In this document: positions 1 through 10,149 of the stretch, one piece after another
Position numbering within the stretch: position 1 is the first letter of the stretch
Layout of the letters: every line of letters begins with the position of its first letter
Origin: Myrica gale
Lineage: Eukaryota; Streptophyta; Magnoliopsida; Fagales; Myricaceae
DNA: 64,000 nt
Assembly: GCA_963930655.1 (NCBI GenBank)
Contig: OZ005611.1
Coordinates: forward strand, 21,501,001-21,565,000
Direction: 5' to 3'
Position numbers and translations under genes: made by a program
The notes under the pieces: generated by a model
Told to the model about the DNA's origin: nothing
The model's input: only the letters and a program-made list of their open reading frames with translations
The model's database searches: none

Positions 1-460
1 TCCTTTATAGCTATTTATGCTTCTGCTTAACCCTTGCTTCTAGCAAATATTGAACTACACAGAGTTTCTTCCAGGAAGGGGTTCTACCAGGGCACTTAGC
101 TCTTACAGTTCCAACGGAAAGATGTATAATGTCTGTTGTTCATTTCTCTTAAATAACAGGGACTTAAAAGTTTATCGTTATTACATATCTGTAAGTAAGA
201 GTGACGTAGGAGAACAGATGGATGCCCCAGCCACATTTTACAATGTGAAAGTTGTAGTTCATCAAAAGATTCACTTCCCAATATCCTCAATGCAAAAAAT
301 TCACTTTCCATGTCATAGTACAACTTTTTAACTAAAAGACATTACTTGAATCTATCAGAAAAGAAACATACTATGAGGAAAACAGGCACCAACATTAGTA
401 TAAGATCTCAAAAATTAACTGATACGTCTATGAAAATCCCAGCATTTAATGAGATCTCAC
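1..460. other. Intron sequence of the CysRS gene, no exon seen
   Basis: This stretch lies downstream (minus strand) of CysRS exon 2. The next expected exon, which should begin with a segment resembling IIARAKE, is not found here on the minus strand, so the rest of the gene lies left of the window. Open frames on both strands around 50-331 do not resemble CysRS or any protein I recognise. Confidence 0.5.
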
Positions 461-1869
461 CTTGTCATCAACATCAGTAAAGTTTCGGACATAAGTAACT
501 TGATAGCCCAAGTGTTGTAGGTATCTGCATACAAAGGCGTGCTAGAGAATTACTACTATCTCCATATTAAGTATATTCCTTTCTTTCTCATTCAAGTAGA
601 AAAATGCAAGGAAGGCATACTGCAAAAGAAAATTGTAGGAGTCAAACAACAACAGCATGAGCTAAAACTTGACATGAGTTGAAAACGTCCAAATTGGGTT
701 AACCATTTCAGATGCAACAAAGGAAAAAATAAGTGAAACGGACTCATATACAGCATGTCAGCAGTGTAGCCTAGGAGTTAAATCAGTAAGCTTAGAGAAA
801 AAGATTAAATAAGTAAGACTGGCCCTAGGTCACAAGAATGGCACAAATTCCTCATGAAAAGACAAAGGGGATGTTCGGTTGGAGTAAAATTGTAGAATTC
901 TAATTGAATTGTGAATATTTAGGTGATTTTAGAGTGATATTGGTATGCGTGCAAAAGTTGTTGAATTGTATTGATGTGTGTAAAAAAGGTAATGTTGGGT
1001 TGTATTAGAATGCGTGTTTATGTGATGTTGAGATTGTAAATGTAAAAAGTAGGATGTAAATTCTAAAAAAAGTGGGAACCGAACATGCACAAAATCTTTC
1101 ATAGACCATATTACTCAAGCCACAGCAGAGGTTTGTTATGCCAAGGAATGAATCTTTTAAGATTTTGTGGCTAGACATAATTTAGGGAACCATACACCGA
1201 TGGTAAAGCAGCATGGACTTCACCAAGTATATGAAAACACGTGTCAAATTATCCCTTAACGTTCCGCCAAACACAATTTTAGTCATTTATTTGGCAATTA
1301 TCAGTCAAGACCAAGTTTGTACTCTGTCCTTATAAGGCTTAATTCAATTAACTGAATTACAATTTTTCTTCGCTTGCATTTCACTTTGCATGATGCAATC
1401 CACCACTGCACATGAAATTTACATTGCCTTCTTTTTTTACATTTCTTTTTTCCAAATGCATGGCCTTAAAAATTGTTAACTCCCATCAAATTTTCCCTGG
1501 AAAGAAAAAAGAATAACATTTCCTCTCTTACTAAAGAGATATTTTCAGGATTGTTATTATTACACGATGAAATGCTTAAATTTGTCAGATCCGTATCTAA
1601 CACCAAAACGCAACCTTTCTTTGTTGGGATTATGTATTCCAATTCTCTTATAATTAGCTATCATGCAAATGTAAAATAAATCAAAATTAAGGAGAAAACC
1701 TGTAGAGGACGTCGAAATTAACAGCTGCACGAGCGTGACCAAGGTGGCTGAGGTCATAGGCCGTGACGCCACAGACATACATGCTAACATGCCCCGGCAC
1801 ATGTGACTTGAAGATCTCCTTCTGCTGAGTTATCGAGTTGTACACCCGAAATTCCTCTTCCTTTGCCAT
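461..1869 (-). CDS. Cysteine--tRNA ligase, cytosolic type, 5' part (two exons; gene continues beyond window)
   Basis: Charges tRNA-Cys with cysteine (class I aminoacyl-tRNA synthetase). Exon 1 is 1869 down to 1700 and exon 2 is 524 down to 461. Both have GT/AG borders, and the phase-2 junction restores an Arg codon followed by YLQHLGYQ. Exon 1 contains [18 protein letters not shown], the HIGH-type ATP-binding signature of CysRS (here HLGH, with the Cys of YVCG as a zinc ligand). Exon 2 ends NFTDVDDK, also diagnostic. I chose the ATG at 1869 ([12 protein letters not shown]), which matches the usual short N terminus of the plant cytosolic enzyme. An in-frame ATG at 1932 would add a Lys/Arg/Glu-rich stretch not known from the family. 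No plastid transit peptide is evident. Intron 1 (525-1699) holds a MITE at 868-1088. Identification is firm; only about 78 residues are visible. Confidence 0.9.
868..1088. repeat. MITE of the ATGTTCG-end family, in CysRS intron 1
   Basis: The ends are inverted: ATGTTCGGTT near 871-880 and AACCGAACAT at about 1078-1086. The interior (GTGAATATTTAGGTG, then GATGTGTGTAAAAAA) matches, in the same order, the end of the elements at 31715-32939 and 18956-19335. I could not define a target-site duplication. Confidence 0.6.
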
Positions 1870-2529
1870 CCCACATACACAATTCACTCTTTTTCCCTCT
1901 CCCTTACACTCCGACTCTCTCTGCCTCTGCAATTCAGAAAATGATGATTACTATAAATTGGGATTTCCTGGTTACTAAAGTAAATTCTCTATTTAGCCGA
2001 GATTTGCATTTTCCTTAACTACTTATATATCCATCTTGTGAGAACCTGAGATGCCGTATGGCCTATTCACAAAAGAAATGTCATTGGCCTACTTGGAGAC
2101 TCAACATCTATGGCCACCAAATTTCTATCGACAAAACCCTGTACCCTAGGCATCAGAACCTTAGTTTTTTCTCCCTATCAATTTATTTTCCCTTCTACTA
2201 CACCCAAAAAAATAGAGAAAAAGATATCAGAAATAACCAAATCAAATGTGTGCGTGGTGTGTATGTCTGTTGTGCGGTGGGTGGTGGCGCGGTGCCGTCT
2301 ATGAATACCGTGCGTGGAGGTGCGGCGAACGTGCAAAGAGTACCGTGATAGCTCGCGTGGAAGACGCTGTGGCAAAACCCTTCGTTGGTTCAGCGCAAGA
2401 TAAGCGAGGCTCTGGTAGTCGGGAACGCGGGGGCGGCGCAGGGAACGGGTGGTGCAGTGAGCTGTGAGAGTGAGGCGTCCGTGGTGTGTTTTTGTTGAAG
2501 AAGGGGCACGGTTGGCTAGAAGAATAGCT
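1870..2529. other. CysRS upstream region with a GC- and CpG-rich block
   Basis: This covers the presumed promoter and 5' UTR of the minus-strand CysRS gene. From about 2235 to 2510 the sequence becomes clearly richer in G, C and CpG than the AT-rich surroundings. Several overlapping open frames there have biased, low-complexity products and no recognisable domain, so I do not call a gene. It may be promoter sequence or the GC-rich core of the transposon whose end lies at 2530-2822. Confidence 0.4.
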
Positions 2530-2822
2530 TGTTTAGGGACATGTAGTATATTCACAAATCTATCGAGAATATTCAGAATTCAAATATAAATACCAATACA
2601 TTTTACACAATCTACAACAATTTTTTAATTTTTTATTCAATATAAATGTTCTCTCTCTATACTTTTTCACATAACTCCAATATTTTTTTATTAAACAATT
2701 ACATCAAATCATTTTTCTCTCCACTTTACACAATCACCAATAAAACACTATTCAACATAAAAATTCACAACTTCCCTAAAATCCTACATTTTTACTCAAA
2801 ACGAACATAACCTAAGTTTAAC
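2530..2822. repeat. Partial MITE of the ATGTTCG-end family
   Basis: An AT-rich block ends in AAAACGAACATAACC. The segment CAATCACCAATAAAACACT followed by AAAATTCACAACTTCC parallels the terminal part of the elements in the GlnRS intron (32190-32286). The matching left end is not clear. Confidence 0.45.
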
Positions 2823-4269
2823 AATAGTTTGTTTGGATATAAGACTACACCCCCAAAAGTCACTTGTTCGTATTGAAAATTTATTTGATTATAAAAATTT
2901 TGGGCAATAAAAATTCGTGAAAAAAGTGAGGATATTTAACTGGAGTTCGTGAAAAAAATGAAAAGAGAAAATTTAACTGAATATTATAATAATAAAAAAA
3001 TAATTTGATGGATGAAAAATTTTTTGTAAATTTTTTAATAAGGTCCAAAATTTTGAGTGACACTCAATGCCACCGAGATCGCCGGTTTGAAGCTTGGTAC
3101 GAGAATTATATTGGTTTGGAATCACTATTACATACTAGTTTTCATGACAGATTGAAGTGAAGTTAACGTGTTTTTTTATTATATTTTGGATATAAGAGTA
3201 GGTGAATAAGTGAATGGATAATATTTGAATTAATATTATAATAAAGATGAATAATTTGATAGAGATAGTGAGATTATTTTATAATTTAATGGTGTCTTGA
3301 GATTTTTATTATATATGGGGATGGGAAAAATAAGCTTTTATCTGATAATGCTATTAAAATAAAATTTAAAAAAAAAACTTAATTTTTGGTATTCCGTGAT
3401 TTAAATGGATGTTTTAGGACACATGCGTTTCGAACAAGCAATCTATCCAGTATGAATCCCCGTTCACGATCAAGAGAAAACAAAGCTGTGTAAAAAACTC
3501 TTTACTGCCTAGCCAATCAAAGTATGACTGAGTAAGATAGTGGGCCGAGTTCCTTGACTTGTCAAATTGAGTATGATTGGGCTGTTCCGGCCCAACACTA
3601 TGATAGTGGGCCGAGTTTCTTGACATATCAAATGGGGTACGATTGGGCTATTCCGGCCCAACACCATGGATATACTCCTGTAAGGGAGTCAGGGTTCTTC
3701 TTCCTTTTTCGGAAAGCTGGTGGATCTGGGATTCATTCCTTGACTCAAAGCCCAAAGGGAAATATTAGAAGAGTCAAGGAAAGTTCTCTTTCTCATAGCT
3801 TTTTATGAAACCCTTTGACTATCGACATTAACGAAGAATCGAGAAGTGCGTATCGGTATTGCCTTGTCCTCCACTATCTATTGTCATCCACCCACAGACG
3901 TGAGGCATTAACATGGTGCCCGGCATAGCTATTGTATTAATAATTATGAGCTTTTATTTTGAAAGAACGTTCAATTTTCAAACCAATTACTGCACTTTCA
4001 CTGGAATGGAACTAAAAATCCCAGCTCCAGACAAAAAATCTTTGAACAAATCGTGAAAAATCAAGACCCACCTCCACTATCTCCAAAACCCTGTGGAGAG
4101 TAGACAACGAACAAAAAATGAAAGCAAGAAAGAATCAACGACAAACTCTACATGACCACAACAGCAAAACCACACACGCCCAATACTTTACTTCCTCTCT
4201 CTTTCTCTAGCTTTTGGTTTTTATGCAAATCCATGACAAAAGCACTTCTTTTTAATTGGTAATTGGTTG
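2823..4269. other. Intergenic, AT-rich, no gene seen
   Basis: Contains a 66-bp tandem duplication (listed separately). An AT-rich piece at about 3175-3310 loosely resembles the MITE at 21291-21490. The part nearest 4269 probably includes the 3' UTR of the DUF761 gene. No coding frame with a recognisable product was found. Confidence 0.4.
3536..3667. repeat. Tandem duplication, two 66-bp units
   Basis: Units 3536-3601 and 3602-3667 both begin GATAGTGGGCCGAGTT and both contain TTCCGGCCCAACAC near the end. They differ at several positions, so the duplication is not recent. An open frame crosses the units only because 66 is a multiple of three. Confidence 0.8.
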
Positions 4270-4746
4270 CTAAATTGATTCCTGCCTCTGCATTTTCATC
4301 TCTTCATAGAACCTCTGAATAAACCTCTCGGCCCTCTGATCAACCGAATCTTCTTCGTCACCCGAATCCAACGGCTCTAAGAACTGCTCTGCAGTGGAAG
4401 GAAAAGCAGGCAGTGCTCGGCCTAACGTGTAATCTGAATCCCCTCCTCCGGCTGTCGAGCCACGTAAACATCTACAAAGAAAGAACATAGAATAGATATC
4501 TCGAAGGTTTCTGCTCTTGAAGTTTTTTCTGCGGTAATGAATGAGGGGAGTCCTTGAAGGAGAGAACTGGTACTCCTCAAGAAACCCGAAGTTATAATGC
4601 TTGAGAAGCTTGCGCTTCTCGACCCTTCTTGATTTCCTAAGAAACATGAGTTTCGGAATGATGGGTTTTCTTATTTTGGCAACGAAAATGGGGAACTTGA
4701 AAAGATTCGAGGCCTTTTGGAGAATCGGCAGTCGTTTTCTGGGCAT
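4270..4746 (-). CDS. DUF761 domain-containing small protein (158 aa, single exon)
   Basis: An intron-less 158-residue protein. The C terminus (residues 137-153, QRAERFIQRFYEEMKMQ) is the short DUF761 motif found in many small plant proteins, often named cotton fibre proteins. The N-terminal half is strongly basic with many Lys/Arg (KRKLLKHYNFGFLEEYQFSP), followed by FFLCRCLRG at about residues 87-95. An acidic linker (DSGDEEDSVD) then precedes the motif. Such proteins have no established biochemical activity; some are linked to growth or stress responses. The start at 4746 is the first ATG of the frame and gives a normal family length. The gene stands alone, with no neighbour within 2 kb. The coding call is confident; the function is unknown. 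Confidence 0.85.
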   Translation of the reverse strand: MPRKRLPILQKASNLFKFPIFVAKIRKPIIPKLMFLRKSRRVEKRKLLKHYNFGFLEEYQFSPSRTPLIHYRRKNFKSRNLRDIYSMFFLCRCLRGSTAGGGDSDYTLGRALPAFPSTAEQFLEPLDSGDEEDSVDQRAERFIQRFYEEMKMQRQESI

Positions 4747-6812
4747 TGTGTTGGAAGCCTAGGTGAAAGCAAGAGAGGAAAGGGGTTCAGTGACGACCTC
4801 CTTTGTGCAGCAATAAAGGTTGCCTAGGCCTTTGGTTTGGCTTCGAAGGTTGGGTCAGGGGTAGGGAAGCTTTTAAGGAACAAAAAAGGTGAAAGATTTA
4901 AGCGCGGAGCTGATTTGCGGTGGCCCTGGTGGAGAGCCGAGCTGTAAAGAGGTAGTGTCGTCGGTGGCATTTTGGACTTGCATCGTAATATAAAGCAAAC
5001 TGAAGCTAGCTAGCCGTTATATCCCAGGAGGAGCTCGTTGCCATGAGTTTTGAACTTTGAACTTTCTCTTGTTTATTAATGCTTTTTGAGGGCATGTTTC
5101 TCTGATCTGGACAATTCGACTGGTCCAAGAATGCCACAGTGATTCGGATTACCCACCATGTGATTGAATTTTGCAGACAGTCGACTAGAAAAACATAAAG
5201 AATTAGGAAGAGAAGCATCGGTTGAATCGAGTTGGATCCAGAAATAACAGGGGTAATGGATTAAAGAGACAGTGTTTTTATTTTTTAAATGATTAAAAAA
5301 AGAAGTAAAAAACAGGAGAACTTATATATATTTTTAATTGTATAATATGAGGAAGCCAATTCAAGAGTGTAGGAGGATATACTTGAAAACCCTTTTAGAA
5401 TTGAACGAACCGCTTTTTTAGGATGCACCAAGTTTTAGCAAAGAAATTAAGGTTAATTACTTTTTAGTCCTTAAATTTTACCTCTTTTTTAAAAAATAGT
5501 CACATAATTCTTATTTTGATCAATTCTATCCCTAATAATCAGAGAATGACACATGTAGCAAAATTTATTTAAAAATATCATATCAATTTTTATGGCTCTA
5601 CTGTGAAAGTGTAGTCATGTTTCAAATTTCCTTTTATATTGATCCGCAAATTAATTTTATTTTTTCTCAACAACATAAATTTGTTAAATAAGTATTAGCC
5701 TTTTAATTTTCATATAAAATTAAGAAATTTTTTAAAAAAATTATTAACGCATCTATCTCTCTAAATTATATAAGACGCAGTTGGACTAAAAATTACAAAT
5801 AACGGTTGATCAGCCCCAATAATTTAGGTTAAAAAATTTAAATTTAATAATAAAAAATCTATCACATAATTTTTTATTTTATAATATTTATTAAAAATAT
5901 TTTTTCTCTTTACTTTTTCACCTACTCACATAACATATATTTACTTTATAATATTTATCAAATCTCAATACTCAAAATTTACTACACCTCAGACATCCCC
6001 GTAGACTCAGACATCCCCGTAGACGTGGGGACGCTTGACAATACCTTTGCCAGTAGTGTACAGGTGTGCAATAAAGCTACGTACTCCACGGAAGACGGCT
6101 GGAGGGGCTTCCTTCTTTCCGTGTCTTTTCAATAGATGCCTTGACGGGTTGTTCAAGAAAGCGCTGCGCGTGTGCAATTGTATAGGAATCTGTTGATCAA
6201 ATCACATTTATTAAATCCCTTTGCCCCCATTATTGCACGACTGTATCTCTCTACGCAGCAAGAAATACACATATTTTGGTCTCCCAAGGGGGGGGGGTCC
6301 ATTGCATTGAAGTACTCCAACAAGTGAGGCCCCAAAGATTGAGAAAAGCAAAAACATGCGTCTTCAATTCTCGATGTCAAACCATGGAAAACTCTGCATT
6401 ATTATTGTTTTGTAAAATGAAATGGTCTAATATGCACCTTATTTCTAGTTTGGTGGGGTTTTTTTTTCTTCTATTTGAGCAATTACAAAGGGAAGAAGAT
6501 AATTTTGAGGTTGATGAGTTGAATATACAATTCATTTTGCAAGATTATGGGCATAAAAAATGTTATTTCGATGATTGTTTTTAGAAAAGGTAATTGAAAA
6601 CATCCTAATTAGCGCTCCTTCTTAAATACCCCATGTTTGGTAGGGCAGGGCAGCAGCCTTTTGATTCTTTCAAATTTCCAATAAACTCAAAAGGGATCCA
6701 TGTTAGAACTTAAATCCTTTTTGTGTTTGTTTCTTAAAATTCGATACTTCGGGGCAATTGTCTGGAAATAGCATTTCTTTTTTAACTGTGAACTCGATCT
6801 CATCCGAATTTT
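4747..6812. other. Intergenic, upstream of DUF761 gene, no further gene seen
   Basis: The first few hundred bases are moderately GC-rich and presumably hold the promoter and 5' UTR of the minus-strand DUF761 gene. Beyond 5280 the sequence is AT-rich. A piece at about 5845-5990 resembles, in reverse, the MITE at 21291-21490. A short repeat (CAGACATCCCCGTAGAC, twice) occurs near 5992-6026. An eight-to-nine-G run lies near 6288. No coding region is recognised. Confidence 0.4.
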
Positions 6813-7190
6813 TAGGGCCGATAAAATCGGACCGCAGATCGAATCAGTCCGCAAAACTGGACCAGATTTGCGGTCTAGTCCGGTCTTGTTTTTATAAATG
6901 CGGTCCGGTCCCTGCCTTTTGACAAACCGGTCCGGACAGGATTTATTAATATAAATAAAAAAAATATTTTTTATATTTTTTAATACAAATTACAAACTTA
7001 AAAGTTTAATTTTAATCTAAACTAAAACTATACATTTTTATATGGCATTCCCCCTTCGAAATTAACTTAAATTTTTTTAAAACAATTTTAAAAATGAAAA
7101 AAAATGTAACCAGTCCGGACCACTTAACCGGACCTCATTTGACCGGTTTGGTCCTCCATATAAGCACAACCGTAAATCCGGTCCACACGT
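6813..7190. mobile_element. hAT-type MITE, GCGGTCCGG family, right end lost
   Basis: Starts with TAGGGCCGATAAAATCGGACC-like sequence, comparable to the TAGGGCTGAAAA end of the complete copy at 12388-12720. The AT-rich middle (6950-7110) matches that copy in the opposite orientation. The flanks are rich in CGGTCCGG. The expected CCCTA right end is missing, and the sequence switches near 7190 to a different MITE, which probably inserted there or truncated it. Confidence 0.6.
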
Positions 7191-7326
7191 ATTGGTGAAA
7201 AATTGAAGAGAGAGATTATTTGAATGAATTGTTTATATTTATTATAGTGAAAGTAATGATTGAATGGGGCGAGAGAGATTATATTGTAATTATTTTATTA
7301 TGTTAAAATTTTACTAAACAAACCCA
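7191..7326. repeat. Truncated MITE, right end AAACAAACCC
   Basis: The stretch GAAGAGAGAGATTATTTG through TGTTAAAATTTTACTAAAC matches the second half of the element at 21291-21490, including TATATTGTAAT and GTTAAAATTTTA. Its left end is missing where it abuts the hAT-type fragment. Confidence 0.5.
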
Positions 7327-10149
7327 CACATACATTGTTATATGACAGTTCAAAAATATCATCTGCTTGTTTTATTTTTCCTTATCTATTCTTGTGAAAA
7401 AGGTGAGATTCGAGTAGACTAGCTAGAGAGAAGTAGATGTTGTGGGTAATGCATCTATTATTGATCGTCTTGTAGTATGATTCTTTTATCTTCTAGGCAT
7501 TTGGTTCTCTGCCTCTAGGAGCTTGGTCTAGTTTTGTACAGCGACCATGCTCATGTTTATGTTTGCCTCTTGCTTGAGCTATGGGGGTTGCTTTGATAGT
7601 GATAGTTCATCATTACTTTTGAGCTTTCCCCAATTTCTGGTTCTACTTCATCTAGAGATATCTCTGGCTTGAATTATAGGGAGTGAGTTTTCGAATTTGT
7701 TAAAGTGGTTAAAAGAACCCCCTTTACCTGCTGCAACAGGTATTTGTTTTCTCTACAAGAATCAGTAACTACTTTTTGTGTTTATCGTTTGTGGGTCTTT
7801 AAAGGATGAGATCCTATCTGGCTAGTATAGGGGAAGTGGTAATTTCCTGGAAAATGCTGCAATGTTTTTAGCATCTGTGACATTAGCACCGGAGTACTGC
7901 TCCCCTTACAACATGCTTTATCTTCTGTTCCACAGGTCTTGTACACATCATTGAAATGAATGCTTAGCTGACTGGTTATGGTAGAGTTTGAAAGGATAAA
8001 GCTTCTTTATGCAAACCTCTTCTACCAAAGCCAAAGCATCTATTTTCGTTGACAATGTTTGTAGATGTCCAAAGGATTCTTTACTTTCACTTCACATCTA
8101 GTTGGAAAAGCCTGCAATTGTTTCGTCTTTTAAAAAAAATGTTTTTTCTCAACTGCTTCACTTCCCCAAGTGGATAATCGTTGTCATTGGTAAAGCAGAG
8201 ACTCCCCACGCAAAAAAAATAAATAAAGAGGAAAGAGAGAAAGAGAAAAGCAGAGCTGATATAAACTTTCTCTAAATATATCGGGCGTCTTGTTATAGTC
8301 GTGGTTGTTCATAAGGTTTATGCCTCCTCTTTGGTTTTTTCCTTGTAATATACAATAATACAAATAAATGTTTTTCATGCTAAGCAATTCGTGTTGAGCG
8401 ACGAAGTCAACAATTCGAACTCGGAGCAATTGAACCAAGACCAAAGGCTGCTAGTCGATTCAGCGAGTTGACTAGGATTTTCTTTTGGGCCTGAAGTGGG
8501 GCAATTAATACGCGTACAAATTCTGGTGGTCGACTATTTTATTACTCAACGGGCGTCGGCTCTTGAGACTCGATCCTTCTCTCCGAGTCGTTGGTGTGGA
8601 TCCGACCTGTTGTGGCTCGACTTGAATATTTCCGAGCTATCCGCTACGAAGAAAGAATGAAAGTATTCCCGCGAAGTTACCACGAAGCTGCTCAATCCAG
8701 GTCTTGCAAACGAGTTTTTCTTCAGATCAAGCTTAAAACGTTTTACGCGTGCCTCCCCCCTTCTGGTGCCCCAGTGGTTGGACTTGGGGTACAAGGTTTC
8801 TCTCTTCTTTTTATGACCTCCGAGGTTTCAATCTCTCCCCTTACCAACTCCCGCTTTCTGCCCTCGTCACCAATTTCCTCTCTATTTAGGGCCCAATCAT
8901 CTCGTTTCATTGTCCTGACAAGTTGAGCTTTACCTTTACCTTCAAATTTCTCGATTTGTACTTGTTTCGTTTTCAACATTAATCTGGTTGGCGCCTGCTT
9001 TTGGATTGATTTGTGCTATTTCTGTTGTTTTGATTAAAATCTGAGCTGAGTTTTGGTTTGGGTGTATCCGCACCATTACGTTGTTTGGTTGTTCGAAGTC
9101 TAATGGGAAACCATCTTGCGAGTTTAAAGAGACGTATAGCAATAATGGTTCAACCCTACCACGGTCCACGATGCCTTTGGGGTCAACCCCTAAGGTTTTT
9201 TTTCTTCGGCTAAACATCTGTTTTGTCCCTGAATTTTACACTCTTTTTAAAAATGGTCCCTGAATTTCAAATATGATAGATCACAAGCAGTTCTTGAATT
9301 TTTCCACTTTGTTAAAAAAATCTTTTTGTTAGTTTTAAGTCAAGTCACCTAACGATAATACACACTACTATTAATCAGGTTCCGACACATGTACACTTAT
9401 CTAATCAAGTTTCGACACGTAGTTGTCGTTCTGAGTTTGACGTGTAGGGCTCGTTAGATGACTGCACTTGAGGCTAATAGAAGGAGACGAAAATACTATA
9501 GTGATAAAATTAAAAAACTTCGCTTGCGACTAAAGTGAAAGTTCTGAGTACTCTTTTTTAAAATGTTGTAAAAATCAAAGACTAAAAAGTCAAAATAACC
9601 CTTTTTTGTTTTTTTTATTTTAGTGTCTACCCCAAGGGTTGTTAAAAGGTGGAGATAGAATTGGCTCGAATCGATGCCCATGTGGTGTCATTAGAAACTC
9701 ACTTGACAATACAAAAACGACATAGTGTAAACTTTTTCCAATATTTGGAAGTTTTTTTTAGTAATATGTAAAATTTGTTGCACCGAACTTTGTACACTAG
9801 ACTCGGACAACATCATCCAGCTGAGAGATTTATTTACCGTGCTAATAGCGCAACGGTAAGTACCCTTTCATCGTAGTTGTAATGTGGTGATATGGAATTG
9901 ATAGTTGGAGCCCAGAGTTTAGATCGTACTCCGAGGACTGGGATGGGCTTGGCTGTCCAGACTTCATTACTGTTTGGGTGAGGATTGGACTTTATGAATT
10001 ATGGTCCAATCTGGTTCAGGCCTGGGCTCATGGACACTCCTAATTGGTTTCTTTGGACTGCATTCTTGTTTGGGCCTAAACTTGTCGTGGAAATTGGAAT
10101 TCACGTCCGGGAAAAAAAGAATAAGAGAAAAGGACAAAGGGTGGTTAAT
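7327..10149. other. Intergenic; GC-richer transcript-like block without a recognised gene
   Basis: From about 8440 to 9230 base composition rises and the plus strand has several moderate open frames, for example around 9081-9195 (reading SKSNGKPSCEFKETYSNN). It looks like a promoter, UTR or exon fragment, but I cannot connect exons or name a product. A piece at about 9213-9470 (TTTTGTCCCTGAATTTTA followed by ATGGTCCCTGAATTTC) is a dispersed non-coding repeat similar in type to 35560-35890. The rest shows nothing identifiable. Confidence 0.35.

Noticed and set aside
2178..2555. 125-codon minus-strand open frame upstream of CysRS
   Set aside because: Biased composition from a GC-rich block, runs into an AT-rich repeat, no domain recognised.
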